A stretch of DNA of 7,434 bases from Candidatus Roizmanbacteria bacterium RIFCSPHIGHO2_02_FULL_43_11 (GTDB taxonomy: Bacteria; Patescibacteriota; Microgenomatia; UBA1406; HO2-37-13b), in assembly GCA_001789515.1 (NCBI GenBank), contig MFZT01000038.1:3732-11165 (forward strand), read 5' to 3'. Below, piece by piece: positions 6,137 through 7,434 of this stretch. The notes under the pieces are model-generated. The model saw only the letters and a list, made by a program, of their open reading frames with translations. It was not told the origin of the DNA and did no database searches. The translations under genes were made by a program, and so were the position numbers. Each line of letters opens with the position of its first letter. Positions within the stretch are counted from its first letter, which is position 1.

Positions 6137-6142
6137 GAACAT

Positions 6143-7180
6143 ATGCAACGGTTTACGTATAGCACACACAAACTCCCTGGAGCAGGCACATCAACACCTC
6201 TGCACAGGCTGCGGGCTAATATCACTGACTACACCGTAAAAAATCACATGTCTCTCCTGATAGGACAGGCAATCATCCTTGTTTTTCTTGCACTTATCCA
6301 CATTGGCTTCCAATACCAGGTTGTACAACAGGAAAAGCTTTCGTCTATAGCCATGAAGCAATTGCGTTTTGGCTCAATGGTGTTCGTAGATGCCAATAGG
6401 CAGAAATCTGAGAGCAATTTACAGCCTGGCAAAAAGACTGTTGACCAATCAGTTGTTTTGGGGACGCAGGATGAATCACAAATAACGGACCACGCTGTTC
6501 TTGCAACTCCAACTCCTGGCATTGCGCTACAAAAGTCTGTATATACCATTGCGCTTGTAGGTGACTCAATGGTTGACACAATGGGCGAGGAGGGAGATTA
6601 TTTAAGAGATGCACTCACAAGGAAATATCCCAACGTGCAGTTTGTTATTTATAACTACGGCGAAGGCGCACGAAATGTTACTCAAGGCCTTGAGCAATTT
6701 CATGAACCACTTCGGTACAAAGATAGGAATTTCAAATCGATTGATTCTGTAAAACCCGATGTCATCGTAGTCGGTTCCTTTGCTTACAATCCTTTTGATC
6801 CTCACGATCGAAACCTACATTGGCTTCAATACACACGACTGGTTCAGGAAGCACAAAAAATCACTCCGAACGTATACATGCTTGCTGAAACTGCTCCTAT
6901 CCGGAGCGGATTTGGGCTGGGGCCAAATGGGGTGCTGTGGGACCCTCAAACAGCATGGAGCCAAACAGGGAAAATCATTGAGCAGCTGAAGAATGTTTTA
7001 GGGCTTTCAGAAGCTCTTCATGTCCCTATCATTGATGCCTATACACCTTCATTGGTTGACGGACGTGAAGAGGGCAGACGTGAGTTAATCAATCCATCTG
7101 ACAATATCCATCCCTCAATCCAAGGCCACGAAATGATGGCTGAACGTATGGCAGAAAAAATTCGGTTTGATGACTTTTAG
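6143..7180 (+). CDS. Membrane-anchored SGNH/GDSL-family hydrolase
   Basis: A 345-residue protein from the ATG at 6143. A longer reading from 6062 is open, but its extra 27 residues would be encoded by the repeat element, so I prefer 6143. Residues of about 38-60 (GQAIILVFLALIHIGF) form a single membrane helix after a short polar N-terminus, followed by a low-complexity linker to about residue 130. The C-terminal part should therefore lie outside the membrane. The SGNH blocks are present: VGDSMVD with nucleophile S142 (block I), NYGEGA with G173 (block II), GSFAYNPF with N216 (block III), and DNIHPS with D320 and H323 (block V). Members hydrolyse esters, often acetyl or acyl groups on glycans, peptidoglycan or lipids; the substrate here cannot be told. 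There is no Shine-Dalgarno sequence before 6143. tRNA-Ser follows 98 nt downstream with its own promoter, so the gene is probably monocistronic. Confidence 0.88.
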   Translation: MQRFTYSTHKLPGAGTSTPLHRLRANITDYTVKNHMSLLIGQAIILVFLALIHIGFQYQVVQQEKLSSIAMKQLRFGSMVFVDANRQKSESNLQPGKKTVDQSVVLGTQDESQITDHAVLATPTPGIALQKSVYTIALVGDSMVDTMGEEGDYLRDALTRKYPNVQFVIYNYGEGARNVTQGLEQFHEPLRYKDRNFKSIDSVKPDVIVVGSFAYNPFDPHDRNLHWLQYTRLVQEAQKITPNVYMLAETAPIRSGFGLGPNGVLWDPQTAWSQTGKIIEQLKNVLGLSEALHVPIIDAYTPSLVDGREEGRRELINPSDNIHPSIQGHEMMAERMAEKIRFDDF

Positions 7181-7234
7181 ATCAATCACCTCTAAAACAC
7201 CCTTGTCTCTGGGCAAGCGCACAGTTATCTATAG

Positions 7235-7240
7235 TATAAT
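7235..7240 (+). promoter_or_regulatory. -10 box of the tRNA-Ser promoter
   Basis: A perfect TATAAT ends 38 nt before the mature 5' end of tRNA-Ser, a spacing expected for a tRNA promoter with a short leader. The -35 region is weak: no hexamer close to TTGACA lies 16-18 nt upstream, while TTGTCT at 7203-7208 is too far away (26 nt). Confidence 0.6.
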
Positions 7241-7278
7241 GAAAAAGCCCGCTTTCTATTATCCCAAAGACAGTTTAA

Positions 7279-7364
7279 GGAGGTGTCGCATAGCGGTCCA
7301 TTGCACAGGTTTGCTAAACCTGCGAGCTGAGAGGCTCACGTGGGTTCAAATCCCACCACCTCCG
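7279..7364 (+). tRNA. tRNA-Ser (anticodon GCT)
   Basis: An 86-nt class II tRNA. The acceptor stem GGAGGTG pairs with CACCTCC, followed by discriminator G73, as usual for serine. The anticodon stem CAGGT/ACCTG closes the loop TTGCTAA, giving anticodon GCT (GCU), which reads AGC and AGU. The long variable arm has stem GAGC/GCTC with loop TGAGAG. The T arm is GTGGG-TTCAAAT-CCCAC, fully paired. The bases after G73 are CCC, so CCA is not encoded. The remaining 70 bases to the window end hold no feature I can support. Confidence 0.97.
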
Positions 7365-7434
7365 CCCACCGTTTCAAAAAGTCCTCAAAAAACAGAAACG
7401 CGAGGTCAGCTAAAAATCCAGATTTAGATGGCTC

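Noticed and set aside
6062..6142. N-terminal extension of the SGNH hydrolase from the ATG at 6062
   Set aside because: The 27 extra residues would be encoded by the intergenic repeat (CCTCCACACT and the 8-bp units), and the membrane helix is complete when starting from 6143.
7167..7427. An 86-codon + strand open frame overlapping the SGNH 3' end
   Set aside because: It runs straight through the tRNA-Ser gene and its promoter; the product has no recognisable features.

Overview
This window looks like chromosomal DNA of a small-genome bacterium, most likely a member of the Candidate Phyla Radiation (Patescibacteria) or a similarly divergent lineage. This is an inference from three things: very tight packing with overlapping genes, tRNA genes without an encoded CCA, and highly diverged versions of known families. 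TGA is used as a stop (end of the second gene), so the code looks standard; the Gracilibacteria/SR1 TGA-to-Gly recoding does not apply.

Left part (1-3600, + strand): a three-gene operon. It opens with the 3' end of a membrane protein resembling the seven-helix domain that accompanies inactive transglutaminases. A 26-bp overlap leads into a fusion of a RimK-like ATP-grasp ligase (the 'alpha-L-glutamate ligase-like' group) with a C-terminal retropepsin-like aspartic protease of the so-called ATP-dependent zinc protease/RimB family. A 4-bp ATGA overlap leads into a second, different ATP-grasp protein with an unrecognised helical C-terminal half of about 300 residues. Together they look like a peptide or amino-acid ligation/hydrolysis system anchored at the membrane; the substrate is unknown.

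Middle (3586-5951, - strand): peptidyl-tRNA hydrolase (pth), whose 3' end overlaps the operon's last gene convergently by 15 bp, then a large Fic-domain protein with a degenerate active-site motif, then tRNA-Leu(CAG). Reading along the - strand the order is tRNA-Leu, fic, pth.

Right part (6143-7364, + strand): a membrane-anchored SGNH/GDSL hydrolase, then tRNA-Ser(GCU) behind a perfect TATAAT box.

The most unusual feature is a composite intergenic repeat present twice in the same orientation. Each copy has a TAGTTATAA box, an array of 9-10 bp units built on GTGAACTAG or TTGAACTGG, the decamer CCTCCACACT, and a degenerate 8-bp tandem repeat (consensus near NCYTCTAT). The copies bracket the fic/tRNA-Leu segment. 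In both, the TAGTTATAA box sits directly upstream of a minus-strand gene (pth or tRNA-Leu). Copy 2 is also next to a perfect DnaA-box 9-mer. I do not recognise this element.
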